64,000 nt of DNA from Glycomyces buryatensis (GCF_004912275.1 NZ_STGY01000056.1:129782-193781), one strand, 5' to 3'; counted from the stretch's first letter, positions 15,701 to 25,581 are shown. A program made the numbers and translations. The notes: generated by a model not told the origin, from the sequence alone.

Positions 15701-17144
15701 GGATCTCCCGCACCACGAAGGCGCACATGGTGGCGACCGCGAGCCACCGGAACGAAGCGGCGGCCAGGAACATCCACTCGGGGATGCCGCGCCCGTCCTC
15801 GGCCGAGACCTGGAGCATCTTGCCGTAGAACGCGGCGAAGTAGCACAGTTCGGCGACCTGCCACACCAGGAACATTCCCCACTGGGGGCGGGCCAGGACG
15901 ACCAGCGGCAGCAGCCACAGCACGTACTGCTGCGACCAGACTTTGCCGAACAGCAGGAATGCGGCGACGACGAGGAAGCACAGCTGCGCCAGGCGCGGCA
16001 CCGTGTCGGGCCAGACCTTTTTCACTGCGCCGGTGAGCGATTCGGCCCCGCGGCTGCGCCCGGCGAAGTAGCCGAGGGCGGCGATGCCGATGCACGACAG
16101 GGCGAACAGCAGCAGGTACCGGTCGTTGACGTATTCGGCGTCCCACAGCTGCTCCCAGCCGGTGATGCCGCGCAGCACGTACCAGCCGGTGCCCCAGTCG
16201 ACGGGGCGCTCGGAGTTGAGCTCGAAGAACCGCAGCCACGACTCCGGCCACAGCGCCGCGACGGGCGCGTTGATGACCGCCCAGGTGAGCGCCGCGGTCG
16301 CGGTGGCCTGCAAGGCCGGCGTCAGGCGGCGCCGACGCAGGGCGAGGATGAGCAGCGGGCCGATGAACAAGAGCGCGTAGAACTTCGCGGCCACCGCCAG
16401 GCCCAGGAAGAGGCCGGCGACGACGGGCCGGTCCCGCTGCCAGTACAGGAAGAACGGCATGGCGAGCGCGACGGCGAACAGGTCCCAGTTGACGGTGGCG
16501 GTCACGAGGATGATCGGCGCGGCCGCCAGCATCATCGCGTCCCATGGCCGTGACGGCCGTGAGAACACCTGCGACGCTTCGGCTTCGGTGCCGTGGAGGT
16601 CGGTGCGGCGGTTGTCCCTGCGGATCAGGTACGTGACCGCGATGGCGGCGGTGCCGCAGGCGATGAGCACGATCGCGTTGAGGTGGTAGAAGATCGGGCC
16701 GCCGTCGACTCCGGCGATATTGCCGATGCGGAAGGCGATCTGCCCCAGAATTCCCATGAACCAACCGGTCAGCACCGGGTACTCGACGGGGTGGTCGCGG
16801 TAGGGGACCGCGCCGAGGTCGAGTTTCTCGGCGCCCCACAGCGCCCGGATGTCGGTGTAGCAGGCCTGCGTGTACTGGTTCCAGTCCAGCCAGCCCCCGG
16901 CGGCGCACGGGTACTTCTGTAGCCAGGAGATCGCGAAGGCGACCAGTCCGGTGAAGAGCATGATGCGCAGCGGGGTCCAGAAGCGGCGCTGGGGCGGGTC
17001 CGTGGCGTGGTCGCCCAGGGGCCCTCCGATGAACCCGGACGCGAAGCGCGCGAGGGCGTCGGTTCGGGTGGGGGCGGCGATCTCGGCGGTGGGACGCGAC
17101 AACGGCATGGGACACATTCTGTCCCATGCCGTCGTCCGTGTCAT
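15591..17144 (-). CDS. GT87-family polyprenol-phosphate-mannose-type membrane glycosyltransferase
   Basis: Polytopic protein of about 517 aa with a GT-C fold, like actinobacterial alpha-1,2-mannosyltransferases that use polyprenyl-phosphate mannose outside the membrane (family knowledge; sugar not proven). Seen: a long loop WNQYTQACYTDIRALW after helix 1, the acidic pair region VPYRDHPVEYPVL, about ten hydrophobic helices, and a Pro-rich C-tail. Start uncertain: ATG 17144 with GCGAGG ten bases upstream, or ATG 17117/17108 within a CATGGGACA hairpin. The last 110 bp overlap pcnB on the other strand. It follows the PBP gene by 22 bp. Confidence 0.82.
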   Translation of the reverse strand: MTRTTAWDRMCPMPLSRPTAEIAAPTRTDALARFASGFIGGPLGDHATDPPQRRFWTPLRIMLFTGLVAFAISWLQKYPCAAGGWLDWNQYTQACYTDIRALWGAEKLDLGAVPYRDHPVEYPVLTGWFMGILGQIAFRIGNIAGVDGGPIFYHLNAIVLIACGTAAIAVTYLIRRDNRRTDLHGTEAEASQVFSRPSRPWDAMMLAAAPIILVTATVNWDLFAVALAMPFFLYWQRDRPVVAGLFLGLAVAAKFYALLFIGPLLILALRRRRLTPALQATATAALTWAVINAPVAALWPESWLRFFELNSERPVDWGTGWYVLRGITGWEQLWDAEYVNDRYLLLFALSCIGIAALGYFAGRSRGAESLTGAVKKVWPDTVPRLAQLCFLVVAAFLLFGKVWSQQYVLWLLPLVVLARPQWGMFLVWQVAELCYFAAFYGKMLQVSAEDGRGIPEWMFLAAASFRWLAVATMCAFVVREILSPRLDAVRSLRTGPTPATPPQPDREEPDPAPVAAP

Positions 17145-17166
17145 CTCGGCCGAGCCTCGCCCGGCC

Positions 17167-20100
17167 TTACTCTCCGCCGGGGTTCGCCGGCTCCTCGGGC
17201 TCCATGGACTCCTCGCCGCCTCCACCGCCGTCATCGGTCGGCTCGTCCGTCGGCTCCTCGCAGAGCGGGTCCCAGTCGGAGCATTCGCCCGTCGGGCCCT
17301 CGGTCGGGTCGGTCGTCGGATCCTCGGTCGGCGTCGTCTCCTGGCAGTCCGGCGAGTTCGAGTCCTCGTCCTCGCATTCGTCGTCGGGCAGGTCCTCGTC
17401 CTCGTCCTTACCGTCGCCGCAGCGCTCATCGTCGCCGTGCTGCTGGCAGTACTGCAGGTTCGGGTCGATCGTGCCGTCGTCCCGGACGATGTCGTCGGTG
17501 TCGGCGGAGCCCACCTTCTCCGGTTCCTCCCACTTCACCTCGTCCCAGGTGTCGTCGCCCTCTTTCTTGTCGAGGATCTTGGTCATGGCGTCGAACCAGA
17601 CCGGATAGGCGGTGTTGGAACCGAACACGTTGAGCTTGTTGCCGTCCTCGTCGGCGATCGGGTCGGACTCAGAGGTGATGTTGCCGACCCAGGCGGCGAT
17701 GGACAGCTGCTTGATCGCCCCCACATACCAGGCATGGGCGTTGTAGCCGTCGTCGTATTTCTCGCCGTTCTCGTCCTCGCCGCTGGCCTCCCAGGTACCG
17801 GTCTTGCCGAAGTAGTCACGGCCTAGGTCCTCGCCGGAGGTCGACTCGCCCTTGATCTCGGAGCCGACGTACTGGAGGTCGCGGGCGACCCCGGCGTCGA
17901 AGGCCTTGCCCGACTCGTAGGGGACGGTGGGATTCAATTCGGTGCCGTCGTTCTTGACGACCTTGGCGACGAAGCGGCTCTCGTTGTAGACCCCGTCGTT
18001 GGCGATGGTCGCGTAGATGGACGACATGTCGCGGACGCTGGTCGGGTACTGTCCGAAGGCGATGTGGTTGTAGAACGGGTCGGTCTCGCTCTTTCCGCCG
18101 ATCTCGCAGGTGTTGGCCTCGCCGTCCTCGTCGGCGGCCATCGCCTGCTCGTCGGCGTCCACGACGGTCGGGTTGCATTCGTCGTCGACTTCCAGGAGCG
18201 CGTAGGTGTCCCAGTTGTTGTCCGCGCCCACGATCGGGTTGCCCTCGGCGTCGATGGCCTTGCCCAGGACGGTGTAGGTGCCGTCGCCGTTGAGCTGGTA
18301 GTTGACCGACACATCGTGGGTCTTGCCGTCGGCGTCGTCGACCTGGCGGGACTGGTTCATGGTCTCCAGGCCCATCTTGTCCGCGTAGTCGAGGATGGTG
18401 TTGGCGCCCTGGTCCTCCGCGATGGCGTACATCGGGGTGTTGCGCGAGTTGCGGACCGCGTCGGTCAGCGTCATCTGCGACTTCCCAGGGTGGCCGCCGT
18501 TGAGGAGGGTGCAGTCGGGGTAGGTGCCCGAGCCGATGCATTCCTCCTGCTCCTCAAGGGTGAGGGAGTCGAAGGGCCGGGGGGAGCTGGAGTCCCACCA
18601 CGAGTCGATCGAGTGGTCGCCTTCGATGGCGGTGGCAGCGGTGATCATCTTGAACGTCGAGGACGGGGGGTGTGGCGATTCGGCACCGGCCTTGTCGACG
18701 CCGAAGCCGTCGTCGCCGCCGTAGTAGCCGAGCACGTTGCCGGTGGCCGGGTCGGTGGCGACCATCGCGGTGGTCATGTACTCCGGATACTTCTCCAGGG
18801 CGGCGTCTTCGTTGTCGTTGACGAACTGTGCGTAGCCTTCGTCGGTCGTGTCCTTCGCGGCCTGGTCGATGTCGTCGACGACCTCGTCGTTCTCATCGAG
18901 GTATTCGCCGTCCTCGTTGGTCTTGACCCTGATCTCACCGCGCGATCCGGTGTTCGCCAGCGAGTCCTGGACTGCCTTGTCGACCGTCAGCGTGACCTGG
19001 AAGCCGCCGGGCTTGATGACCTTGCCGTTCTCATCGACGCCGCCGAACAGGTCTTCTTGGGTGAGCCCGTAGTGCTCGTAGAGCTCGTCGAAGACGTAGC
19101 CGTCTTGCTCGTTGACGATGAAGCCCATGTTGGTGTCGCCGCCCCAGGAGCCGCGGGATTCGTACTTCTCCTCGGGCACGGGCTGCTCGGCCTTGTCGCG
19201 GTCGCCCTGGGAGATGTAGCCCTCTTCGACCAGCGCGTCCATCGCGTGGTTCCAGCGGTCGGAGGTGGCGCCCTCGTCGTAGTAGTCCTCGTTCCACTCG
19301 TCGTAGGTCCCGTTGGGGGACTTCACCTGCATGACGAGGAAGGCCGACTGGGCGTAGTCCAGCTCCTTCAGTTCCTTGTTGAAGTAGACCTCGGCGGCCG
19401 AGGCGATGCCGTAGGCGCCGCGCCCGAAGAACGCCAGGTTGAGGTAGGAGGTGATGATCTCGTCTTTTTCGTACTCCGACTCGATCTGCATGGCCATGGC
19501 CGCTTCCCGGGCCTTGCGGTCGTAGGAGATCTCGTCGCGGGCGTCGAGGACCATGCCGGCGTACTGCTGGGTGATGGTCGAGGCGCCCTGGGTGTCGCCG
19601 CCGGTGACGTTGTTGAGCACGGCGCGCATGGTGCCCATGTAGTCGACCCCGGAGTGCTCGTAGAACTTGCGGTCCTCCAGCGCGACCAGGGCCTCTTTGA
19701 TGCTTGCGGGGATCTCGTCGGACTTGGCCTCCAAGTGGAGGTTCTGGCCGTAGCCGCCGGCCTCGGTCTCGCCGTCGGCGTAGTAGAAGGTGCTCGACTC
19801 GCCCAGGCGGCGGACGCTTTCGATACCGTCGATCTCCTGGAAGAAGTAGGCGCCGACGACGGTGACCGCGGCGACCATGACCACGCCCATGGCGATGAGG
19901 CTGGCGAGCACCTTGCGGCGCATGCGTTTCTTCTTTTTCTTGCCGCCGGGGGCGAGTTCGTCTTCGGACGCGATAGCGGCCCGGCGGCCGGTCACGGAGG
20001 CGCGCCCGGTGTTCTCGGAGCCGGAGAAGAAGTCGTCGCCGCCCTCGGGGAGCTTGCCCATGTTGAATTGGAGGGTGCCGTCCCCGGGGTCGCGGGGAGG

Positions 20101-20418
20101 GGGAGGGGCGCCGACCGATGCGGAACCGACGGAGGCAGACCCGACCGAGGCTCGCCCGGTGCGTCCGGTGACCGAGGCGCTGCCGGTGGCGCCGCCCACG
20201 GAGGCGGAGCCGGAGGCGCGGCCGACCGAGGCCGAACCCGAGGCGCGGCCGCTGGCGCGGGGGCGCGGGGTGGGGGCCTGGCCTCCGGTGCCCGGCTGCG
20301 CGCCCGAAGCGTCCCAGCCGTAACCGCTGTCACGCCCGGAGTGGTGCGCGCCACCGCCGTTGTCGGAGGAACGACCGTCCTCGGGGGGCGGGGCCGGACG
20401 ATATCCGTAGTCGCTCAT
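17167..20418 (-). CDS. Bifunctional class A penicillin-binding protein
   Basis: Peptidoglycan glycosyltransferase/transpeptidase, 1083 aa, large for the class. The cytoplasmic N-terminus (about 165 residues) carries repeated GRASVGSAS units and is followed by KKKKKRMRRK and one membrane helix. GT51 domain: EDRKFYEHSG with the catalytic Glu near 249, STITQQYAGM and YLNLAFFGRGAYGI. Transpeptidase: SSTFK (S near 590), SRN and FGKTGT near 870. The C-terminal 150 residues are Asp/Glu/Pro-rich. ATG 20418 (MSDYGY) is preferred to the open-frame start at 20442. The transpeptidase domain contains unusually long acidic insertions. Confidence 0.93.
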   Translation of the reverse strand: MSDYGYRPAPPPEDGRSSDNGGGAHHSGRDSGYGWDASGAQPGTGGQAPTPRPRASGRASGSASVGRASGSASVGGATGSASVTGRTGRASVGSASVGSASVGAPPPPRDPGDGTLQFNMGKLPEGGDDFFSGSENTGRASVTGRRAAIASEDELAPGGKKKKKRMRRKVLASLIAMGVVMVAAVTVVGAYFFQEIDGIESVRRLGESSTFYYADGETEAGGYGQNLHLEAKSDEIPASIKEALVALEDRKFYEHSGVDYMGTMRAVLNNVTGGDTQGASTITQQYAGMVLDARDEISYDRKAREAAMAMQIESEYEKDEIITSYLNLAFFGRGAYGIASAAEVYFNKELKELDYAQSAFLVMQVKSPNGTYDEWNEDYYDEGATSDRWNHAMDALVEEGYISQGDRDKAEQPVPEEKYESRGSWGGDTNMGFIVNEQDGYVFDELYEHYGLTQEDLFGGVDENGKVIKPGGFQVTLTVDKAVQDSLANTGSRGEIRVKTNEDGEYLDENDEVVDDIDQAAKDTTDEGYAQFVNDNEDAALEKYPEYMTTAMVATDPATGNVLGYYGGDDGFGVDKAGAESPHPPSSTFKMITAATAIEGDHSIDSWWDSSSPRPFDSLTLEEQEECIGSGTYPDCTLLNGGHPGKSQMTLTDAVRNSRNTPMYAIAEDQGANTILDYADKMGLETMNQSRQVDDADGKTHDVSVNYQLNGDGTYTVLGKAIDAEGNPIVGADNNWDTYALLEVDDECNPTVVDADEQAMAADEDGEANTCEIGGKSETDPFYNHIAFGQYPTSVRDMSSIYATIANDGVYNESRFVAKVVKNDGTELNPTVPYESGKAFDAGVARDLQYVGSEIKGESTSGEDLGRDYFGKTGTWEASGEDENGEKYDDGYNAHAWYVGAIKQLSIAAWVGNITSESDPIADEDGNKLNVFGSNTAYPVWFDAMTKILDKKEGDDTWDEVKWEEPEKVGSADTDDIVRDDGTIDPNLQYCQQHGDDERCGDGKDEDEDLPDDECEDEDSNSPDCQETTPTEDPTTDPTEGPTGECSDWDPLCEEPTDEPTDDGGGGGEESMEPEEPANPGGE

Positions 20419-20583
20419 GCTCAACCATCCACGTGAGGTCATGCCGGGGTGCTGGTCCCGGCCCTGGGGTGGCCGGTCGTCTCGCAGTTTCGCACACCGA
20501 ATCTGTGAGAACTCTGCTAGATCGATTAGTTCCGCCGAGCCTAGCTGAAGAGTCGGGTCCCGGACAGTGGCCGCACGGTGGGG

Positions 20584-20612
20584 TTGACGTGATTTCCGCG
20601 CCCGGCTATGGT
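20584..20612 (+). promoter_or_regulatory. Promoter of padR-ino1
   Basis: TTGACG (20584-20589), 17-bp spacer, TATGGT (20607-20612). The predicted transcription start, about 20619, coincides with the first base of the palindrome at 20619-20639. Confidence 0.7.
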
Positions 20613-20618
20613 TTCACT

Positions 20619-20639
20619 GATGTATCGGTCCGATACATC
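20619..20639. promoter_or_regulatory. PadR-type operator
   Basis: A perfect 10-1-10 palindrome, GATGTATCGG-T-CCGATACATC, with the ATGT...ACAT spacing known for PadR-family operators. It sits on the transcription start, so PadR bound here should repress its own gene and ino1. Confidence 0.8.
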
Positions 20640-20706
20640 GAAACGTCAGATCGGACCGCGATGTCCGGTCCGGCACCGACGGTAGCACCGGGAAAGGGGG
20701 TACGCG

Positions 20707-21393
20707 TTGCTCGAACTGGCCATCCTCGGACTCCTGCACGAATCCCCCATGCACGGATACGAACTGCGCAAGCGCCTTCTCACCCTGCTGGGTGCGATTC
20801 GGGCCGCCTTCTCCTACGGCTCGCTCTACCCGACCCTCAAACGCATGCGCCTGCGAGGCCTCATCGTCGAGGAGGCCCCGGAGGCCGCCTCGGTCGAGAA
20901 ACCGCTCCTGACCGGCCGCCGCGCCCGCAAGGTCTACCGCCTCACACCCGAGGGCAAAGAGCACTTCGCCCAGCTCATGGCCGACGCCGGACCCGAGTCC
21001 GCCGACGAGGCCCTGTTCGGGGTGCACTTCGCGTTCTTCTCCCGGACCGACCCGGCGACCCGGCTGCGCATTCTCGAAGCGCGCCGCCGCCGCGTCGAGG
21101 AGCGGCGCGAACGCATCCGCGAGGCACTCGCCCGCACCGCCGAGCGGCTCGACGCCTACGGGCTCGAACTCCAGCGGCACGGGCTGGAGACGGCCGAGCG
21201 GGAGGTGCGGTGGCTCAATGAGCTCATCGCCTACGAGCAGCGGGACCGCCCGCTGCGCAACGACTTCGGCGAGACACTCGCCGGACCGGGACGGCCGAGC
21301 GCCGACCGGACTGAAGGAACACCAACACCCGATCCGGCCGACCTAGCCGGAGAGCAAAGTAAACAAGATAAAGGAGGCATGCGCGATGGGTAA
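20707..21393 (+). CDS. PadR-family transcriptional regulator
   Basis: A 228-residue regulator. The N-terminal winged HTH starts at [21 protein letters not shown] and includes [12 protein letters not shown]; a C-terminal coiled region (about residues 120-195) is the usual PadR dimerisation part. TTG 20707 is preceded by AAAGGGGG at good spacing. A palindromic operator lies 70-90 bp upstream. It overlaps ino1 by eight bases, so it most likely controls inositol synthesis; the C-terminal 35 residues are low-complexity. Confidence 0.9.
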   Translation: MLELAILGLLHESPMHGYELRKRLLTLLGAIRAAFSYGSLYPTLKRMRLRGLIVEEAPEAASVEKPLLTGRRARKVYRLTPEGKEHFAQLMADAGPESADEALFGVHFAFFSRTDPATRLRILEARRRRVEERRERIREALARTAERLDAYGLELQRHGLETAEREVRWLNELIAYEQRDRPLRNDFGETLAGPGRPSADRTEGTPTPDPADLAGEQSKQDKGGMRDG

Positions 21394-22456
21394 GCTGCGC
21401 GTAGCCGTTGTGGGCGTGGGAAACTGCGCCTCGTCGCTGGTCCAGGGCGTCGAGTATTACCGCGACGCCAAGCCCGAGGACCGGGTACCCGGTCTCATGC
21501 ATGTGCAGTTCGGCGAGTACCACGTGGGCGACATCGAGTTCGTCGCCGCGTTCGACGTCGACGCGAAGAAGGTGGGCCAGGACCTGGCCAGCGCCATCAA
21601 CGCCTCGGAGAACAACACCATCCAGTTCGCCGAAGTGCCGCCGACCGGCGTCAACGTCCAGCGCGGACCGACGCTCGACGGTCTCGGCCAGTACTACGAA
21701 GAGCTGGTGACCGAGTCCTCCGATCAGCCGGTCGACGTGGCCGCCGCGCTTCGCGAGGCGAAGGCCGACGTCGTCGTCTGCTACCTGCCGGTCGGTTCCG
21801 AGGATGCGGCGAAGTTCTACGCCCAGGCCGCGATCGACGCGGGCTGCGGTTTCGTCAACGCCCTGCCGGTGTTCATCGCCTCCGACCCCGAATGGGCCCA
21901 GAAGTTCGTCGACGCCGGTCTCCCGATCGTCGGCGACGACATCAAGAGCCAGGTCGGCGCCACCATCGTCCACCGGGTGCTGGCGAAGCTGTTCGAGGAC
22001 CGCGGCGTGCGCCTCGACCGGACGTACCAGTTGAACTTCGGCGGCAACATGGACTTCATGAACATGTTGGAGCGCACTCGCCTGGTGTCGAAGAAGATCT
22101 CGAAGACCCAGTCGGTGACCAGCCAGATCCCGCACGAGATGCGCGGCGCCGACGTCCACATCGGCCCGTCGGACCACGTGCCGTGGCTGACCGACCGCAA
22201 GTGGGCGTACATCCGCCTGGAGGGCACCACCTTCGGCGACGTGCCGCTCAACGCGGAGCTCAAGCTCGAGGTGTGGGACTCGCCGAACTCGGCGGGCGTC
22301 ATCATCGACGCGCTGCGCGCGGCGAAGATCGCCAAGGACCGCGGGATCGGCGGCCCGGTCGAGAGCGCGTCGAGCTACTTCATGAAGTCCCCCGCGAAGC
22401 AGTTCTCCGATGAAGAGGCCCGCATCTCGGTCGACAACTTCATCGAAGGCAAGTAA
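21386..22456 (+). CDS. ino1: Inositol-3-phosphate synthase
   Basis: Converts glucose 6-phosphate to inositol 3-phosphate with bound NAD, the first step to phosphatidylinositol and mycothiol in actinobacteria. 356 aa, the short actinobacterial form. Seen: [21 protein letters not shown] motif, [26 protein letters not shown], and the active-site region [19 protein letters not shown] lies just before ATG 21386 inside the padR end. A strong terminator follows the stop. Confidence 0.96.
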   Translation: MGKLRVAVVGVGNCASSLVQGVEYYRDAKPEDRVPGLMHVQFGEYHVGDIEFVAAFDVDAKKVGQDLASAINASENNTIQFAEVPPTGVNVQRGPTLDGLGQYYEELVTESSDQPVDVAAALREAKADVVVCYLPVGSEDAAKFYAQAAIDAGCGFVNALPVFIASDPEWAQKFVDAGLPIVGDDIKSQVGATIVHRVLAKLFEDRGVRLDRTYQLNFGGNMDFMNMLERTRLVSKKISKTQSVTSQIPHEMRGADVHIGPSDHVPWLTDRKWAYIRLEGTTFGDVPLNAELKLEVWDSPNSAGVIIDALRAAKIAKDRGIGGPVESASSYFMKSPAKQFSDEEARISVDNFIEGK

Positions 22457-22487
22457 CGAAGGCGGCCATCGGCGAATCCGTTTCGTC

Positions 22488-22525
22488 AGGGAGGCCCCCT
22501 CAGAAGGGGGCCTCCCTCAGCTTTT
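22488..22525 (+). terminator. Rho-independent terminator of padR-ino1
   Basis: AGGGAGGCCCCCT (22488-22500) and its exact complement (22505-22517) form a 13-bp stem with a CAGA loop, followed by CAGCTTTT. Confidence 0.88.
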
Positions 22526-22544
22526 AGGGAGTTATCCTCGGTCA

Positions 22545-23894
22545 ATGCGCACCGCCGGGCACGTTCGGACACTGGCCTCGAGCCGCCCTTTCCGCAAACT
22601 CCTCGCGGTGCGGCTGGCCTCGCAGGCTGCCGACGGCATGTTCCAGGCCTCCCTGGCGCTGAGCGTCTTCTTCAACCCCGCGCTCGGCGAGGCCGGCGAC
22701 CCCTACCGGTACGCCGCCGCCGTCGCGCTCCTGCTCGGCCCTTACTCGCTGCTGGGGCCCTATGTCGGCACCGTCCTCGACCGGTTCAGCCGCCGCGGCC
22801 TCATCGCCGGCGCCAACCTGGTCCGCTCGGCCCTGACCGTCGTCATCGCCGCGACCCTCGCCGCCGGATTCGACTGGACCTGGCTGGTGTGCGCCATGGT
22901 CGTATTGGCCGCCAACCGATTCGTGCTCGCCGGCCTCAGCGCCGCCCACCCGAAGGTCGTCCCCGCAGAGCAGCTCGTGACGGCCAACTCCCTCGCCTCG
23001 ACCCTCGGCGCCCTCGCCTATGGGCTCGGCCTGGCCACCACCGGGATCACCAAGCTCATCGACTCCGGCGTCTCCTATTCAATGCTCGCGCTGGCCGCCG
23101 GCTGCCTCTATCTCGTCTCCGCCGCACTCGTCACCGCGTCGTTCCGCTCCGGGAGCCTCGGCCCCGACCTCGAGGCCGACCGCACCGGCGGGCTGTGGAA
23201 GGGCATCTCCGAGACCACCGTCGGCATGGTCGACGGCCTGCGCCACCTGAGCCGGCGCCGCGGCCCCGCACTGGTCATGGCCGTCCAAGGGCTGCACCGG
23301 TTCCTGTACGGCATCGTGTTCATCATCGCGATCGCGCTGTTCATGGGCTTCTTCTGGGACGTCGAATCCGATCCGACCCGCACCACCACCATCTCCTGGC
23401 TGCTGGTCCTGGCGGTGCTCGGCAACGTCGGCGTCCTCGCCGCCGCCATCGCCACCCCGCGCGCCACCCGTGGGTGGGGGCCGAAGAACTGGGTCGTCGT
23501 GCTCATGGCGCTGTGCGCGGTCGTCGTCGCCGCCCTCGCCGGGACCATGAAGCCGGTCATGTTCGCCGTCGCGGTGCTGCTGGTCAACATCGCCTCGCAG
23601 GGCATCAAGATCACCGTCGACACGAGCCTCCAACGGGGCGTCGAGGACGCCTACCGGGGCCGGGTGTTCAGCGTCAACGACACCGTCTACAACGTCGGCT
23701 ACCTCGCCGGGCTCTTCGCCGCCGCCCTCGTCGTCCCGGCCGACGGGTACGCGCCGGGCACCCTGCTCGGCGTCGCAGTCTCCTACGGCCTGGTATGCGT
23801 CGGATACGCCTACCTCGCGCGAGACGCGGCACCGTACGATTCAGAATCATGGAGCCCAGCGGCCACCGAGGCGAGACCGAGCACGAGCCAGTAG
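22545..23894 (+). CDS. MFS transporter
   Basis: Integral membrane protein of 449 aa with 12 predicted helices in two halves. Seen: the loop YVGTVLDRFSRRGLIAGANL after helix 2, equivalent to MFS motif A, and QGIKITVDTSLQRGVEDAYRGRVFSVNDT before helix 11. Substrate unknown. ATG 22545 is exactly six bases after TATCCT (22533-22538), a leaderless start just behind the ino1 terminator. Its last 46 bp overlap the next gene. Confidence 0.88.
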   Translation: MRTAGHVRTLASSRPFRKLLAVRLASQAADGMFQASLALSVFFNPALGEAGDPYRYAAAVALLLGPYSLLGPYVGTVLDRFSRRGLIAGANLVRSALTVVIAATLAAGFDWTWLVCAMVVLAANRFVLAGLSAAHPKVVPAEQLVTANSLASTLGALAYGLGLATTGITKLIDSGVSYSMLALAAGCLYLVSAALVTASFRSGSLGPDLEADRTGGLWKGISETTVGMVDGLRHLSRRRGPALVMAVQGLHRFLYGIVFIIAIALFMGFFWDVESDPTRTTTISWLLVLAVLGNVGVLAAAIATPRATRGWGPKNWVVVLMALCAVVVAALAGTMKPVMFAVAVLLVNIASQGIKITVDTSLQRGVEDAYRGRVFSVNDTVYNVGYLAGLFAAALVVPADGYAPGTLLGVAVSYGLVCVGYAYLARDAAPYDSESWSPAATEARPSTSQ

Positions 23895-24826
23895 CGGCCA
23901 ACCCCTTCCGCGGCACGCCCCCGTGGCAGCGCGGCGGCAGCGGCTGGAAACGGACCCTGGGCGGTATCGGCGCGCTCGTCATCACCATCGGATCGGTCGC
24001 CGGCGTCACCTGGCTCGCCTTCCGCGACAACGGAGACGGAGGCGCCGGAGCCGCCGACGTCATCTACGAGCGCTGCCAGGTCACCGAGGCCGACGACGCC
24101 CAGCCCGTCGTGGAAGCGCCCCGCCTCGACACCCCCGCCGAACGCTCCATCGCCACCATCGAGACCAGCTACGGGAACCTCGACGTCATGCTGTGGGGCG
24201 ACGTGGCCCCCTGCGGCGTCGCCGCCTTCAGCCACCTCGCCACCGCCGGGTACTACAACAGCGACAACTGCGACCGGCTCACCACCCAGGCCGCCAGCCC
24301 CACCGCGATCCTCCACTGCGGCAGCCCCGGACGCTACGAAGCCGGTGAGGAAACCGAGGAGACCTACGGGCCCGGCTGGCGCTTCGCGGCCGAGACCGGC
24401 ATGGCGGGCAACGATGTCCAGGACGTGCTCGCGCTCGTCACCGACGAATCGGGCAACGCCGGCAGCGCCTTCACCCTCATCCGCGGCGCCGCCGAGCCCA
24501 CCCCCGGCGTCAGCGTCGTCGGCGGCATCGTCGACGGCTACGAAGTGCTCGACACGATCGCCGCACTCACCGAGGAAGTCGAATCCGACGGACCCCCGCC
24601 GGTCCCGGTCACCATCTTCGGCGTCACGATCACTCCAATCGAGGACCTCCCGGGCGGCGACACCGTGCCCGATCCGACCGACCCGGGGACGTCCACCCAG
24701 ACACCGGGTCCGTCCACCGATCCCACCGCCACCGATGCACCGAGCGGCACCGAGAGCCCGAACGGGACGGAGACCACGGGCGGGTTCAATATCGAGACGA
24801 TCGACCCCACCGCCACACAGTCCTGA
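23849..24826 (+). CDS. Membrane-anchored cyclophilin-like protein
   Basis: A 325-residue protein with a short cytoplasmic N-terminus, one membrane helix (TLGGIGALVITIGSVAGVTW) and an extracytoplasmic cyclophilin-type peptidyl-prolyl isomerase fold (IETSYGNLDVMLWGDVAPCGVAAFSHLA, FTLIRGA, VVGGIVDGYEVLD). Catalytic residues are not conserved: the FHR motif reads CDR and the QGGDP loop reads HCGSP, with two extra cysteines likely forming a disulfide. A Thr/Pro-rich tail follows. TACGAT lies eight bases before the ATG, so it may have its own leaderless transcript inside the MFS gene. Confidence 0.82.
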   Translation: MEPSGHRGETEHEPVAANPFRGTPPWQRGGSGWKRTLGGIGALVITIGSVAGVTWLAFRDNGDGGAGAADVIYERCQVTEADDAQPVVEAPRLDTPAERSIATIETSYGNLDVMLWGDVAPCGVAAFSHLATAGYYNSDNCDRLTTQAASPTAILHCGSPGRYEAGEETEETYGPGWRFAAETGMAGNDVQDVLALVTDESGNAGSAFTLIRGAAEPTPGVSVVGGIVDGYEVLDTIAALTEEVESDGPPPVPVTIFGVTITPIEDLPGGDTVPDPTDPGTSTQTPGPSTDPTATDAPSGTESPNGTETTGGFNIETIDPTATQS

Positions 24827-24864
24827 CCGGAAAGAATGACGCGCGGATCCAAACCGACCCCGCT

Positions 24865-25581
24865 CTAATCCGACTCCGCCGCGTCGTCCTTCGAACCGCC
24901 GCGCTTGGCGTACTTGTCGACGTACTCCTGGCCGGTCAACCGCCGGATCGAATCCATGATCTCGTCGGTCACCGCCCGAATGATCACCCGGTCGTTCTCA
25001 TGCCCCGCATACCGACTGAAATCCAGCGGCTTGCCGATGCGCACGCCCACCGGCGCCACCCGCGGACGCGACTCGCCGATCGGAAGGACCTTCTCCGTCC
25101 CGATCAACCCGATCGGCACCACCGGCGCACCCGAGGCCAGCGCCAACCGCGCCACCCCCGGCTTCCCCCGGTACAGACGCCCATCGGGCGAACGCGTCCC
25201 CTCGGGGAAGATCGCGAACACCCGCCCGTCCTCCAACACTTCGAGGGACGGCTCCAGGGCGGCTGCCGAACGGCGCCCACCCGAGCGGTCCACGGCCACC
25301 TGGCCGAGCGCCTTCACGGTCTTGGAGATCAGCTTGCCCTTGACGCCCGCGCCGGTGAAGTACTCGATCTTCGCCATCGTCGCGATGTGCCGCTTGGTCG
25401 TCAGACCCAGAAAATAGTGGTCGGCCACGGAAAGATGGTTGGACGCCAGGATCACCGGACCGGTCTCGGGGATATTCTCCCTACCGTCGATCCACGGCCG
25501 GTAGATCAACTTGACCGCCGGGGCGGCAGTCCATTGCAGCGTCTTGTACAGCACCGTGTTCAGCTCTCCAGTGGTTCTCAC
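24865..25581 (-). CDS. plsC: 1-acyl-sn-glycerol-3-phosphate acyltransferase (PlsC type)
   Basis: Phospholipid synthesis enzyme, 238 aa. Seen: NHLSVADHYFLG (the NHxxxxD box), the FPEGTRSPDGRLYRGKPG block, and VPIGLIGTEKV. N-terminal hydrophobic patch is short, so membrane association is peripheral. The start may be nine codons downstream (GTG 25554), which has GGAG 11 bases before it; GTG 25581 lacks one. Actinobacteria carry several paralogues; which acyl acceptor this one uses is not decidable. Confidence 0.88.
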   Translation of the reverse strand: MRTTGELNTVLYKTLQWTAAPAVKLIYRPWIDGRENIPETGPVILASNHLSVADHYFLGLTTKRHIATMAKIEYFTGAGVKGKLISKTVKALGQVAVDRSGGRRSAAALEPSLEVLEDGRVFAIFPEGTRSPDGRLYRGKPGVARLALASGAPVVPIGLIGTEKVLPIGESRPRVAPVGVRIGKPLDFSRYAGHENDRVIIRAVTDEIMDSIRRLTGQEYVDKYAKRGGSKDDAAESD

